This document shows, one piece after another, positions 63,471 to 64,000 of a DNA stretch of 64,000 bases. Below the pieces are notes generated by a model. That model searched no databases. It was not told the origin of the DNA and was given only the letters and a program-made list of their open reading frames with translations. Origin of the DNA: Zwartia panacis (GTDB lineage Bacteria > Pseudomonadota > Gammaproteobacteria > Burkholderiales > Burkholderiaceae_B). Each line of letters opens with the position of its first letter. Position 1 is the stretch's first letter. Both the position numbers and the translations under genes were made by a program. The DNA lies in the NCBI RefSeq assembly GCF_030410395.1, contig NZ_JAUHHF010000007.1, positions 85,684-149,683 of the forward strand. The letters are read 5' to 3'.

Positions 63471-64000
63471 TTAATTTCCGAATAAATTCAATTGGTTAGC
63501 GGAGTCGAGTAAATCAGATGTGAGTGTATCGCCCTGAAAGGCGCTTGAAAGCTCAGTTTTCTCAAATACCGACACCGATAATATCTGTAGCAATGTGTAT
63601 AACGAGGCATTAATTTGAAGTTCCCTCTTGACGATGGCAATCAACACGTAAGTCGACACGGCGCACCAGATTTGCGTCTTGACGGCATTCTCGCTGTTGC
63701 CCAGGAACTTCTTGATTCTCAGGTGCTGCTTGATCCATTTGAAGAACAATTCGACTTGCCAGCGATTCTTGTAAAGCGCTGCGATCGTCAGCGGCGGCAA
63801 GACAAAGTTGTTGGTCAGAAATATGAGAGTCTTGCCGCTCTCGGCATCTTTGAATCGAACGCGCCTCAAGTTTTCTGGGTAATGTTGGGTCGCGTAAAAC
63901 CCGTTGAGCAATATCGTCTGATCGCAAATAATGCCGCTCGCTCGCTCGACTTGTGCCGAATAGATTCTTCGAGCATTCATATTGGCTTTGGCGCGGGTCA
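63471..64000 (-). mobile_element. IS4-family insertion sequence, transposase gene 5' part outside the window
   Basis: The last ~175 residues of an IS4-family transposase are present; the reading frame runs off the window edge (TRAKANMNARRIYS precedes the first Met). The catalytic Glu lies in a Y(2)R(3)E(6)K signature, YKNRWQVELFFKWIK. N-terminal domain, first Asp residues and left end are not visible. The right terminus probably lies shortly after the stop, within 63440-63470 (CTCAGTAGCGTCCGG), but the inverted repeat cannot be confirmed here. Confidence 0.88.

Overview
The window looks like a chromosomal segment of a betaproteobacterium in the Burkholderiales, most likely an Alcaligenaceae/Bordetella-like genus. 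The reasons are several orphan periplasmic receptors of the tripartite tricarboxylate transporter (Bug) family, a homodimeric-type aceE followed by aceF and an lpdA with its own lipoyl domain, a dadA-alr pair, a single-chain purL, and base composition near half GC. This placement is inference from gene content; no rRNA or tRNA gene was seen.

Layout. 2-6786: the 3' part of a Bug receptor gene, then an RND efflux operon (outer-membrane factor, adaptor, pump). 6845-16768: a carboxymuconolactone-decarboxylase-like protein and an accessory catabolic block: class II aldolase/adducin protein, D-2-hydroxyacid dehydrogenase, acyl-CoA synthetase, SCP2-type thiolase, SDR, two glutathione transferases, a Bug receptor and a MmgE/PrpD protein. 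16839-20974: VOC protein, exonuclease III, alanine racemase and D-amino acid dehydrogenase. 21319-27751: cold-shock protein with a structured leader, nitroreductase, CopA/CopZ, a peroxiredoxin-glutaredoxin fusion, a dihydrolipoamide-dehydrogenase-like flavoprotein and a SCO1 protein. 27751-39172: oligopeptidase A, FolD, a FixJ-type regulator and PAS histidine kinase, divergent from the pyruvate dehydrogenase operon. 39253-42232: a TRAP transporter with fused DctQM. 42357-50137: purL, a thioesterase, guaB and guaA. 50262-52943: an AT-richer patch with an orphan membrane-anchored TAXI protein, a DUF4188 protein and a HAD phosphatase. 52981-59382: Bug receptor, LysR regulator, pirin, azoreductase, mutarotase, D-aminoacyl-tRNA deacylase, alpha/beta hydrolase and GNAT. 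59469-63382: a ribbon-helix-helix protein, a secreted elastin-like repeat protein and a tight kinase/SDR/acyl-CoA dehydrogenase operon. 63471-64000: the 3' end of an IS4-family transposase gene.

The most interesting non-coding signals are: (1) a csp mRNA leader in which the Shine-Dalgarno lies in a perfect 10-bp stem; (2) a large nested dyad between the histidine-kinase operon and aceE; (3) a terminator-like hairpin inside the TRAP operon; (4) a perfect 15-bp palindrome just upstream of dadA. The most interesting coding signals are the APH-kinase/SDR/ACAD operon, which resembles a split version of the ACAD10/11-type route for 4-hydroxyacyl-CoA, the secreted elastin-like protein, and the unregulated catabolic block at 7.4-16.8 kb.
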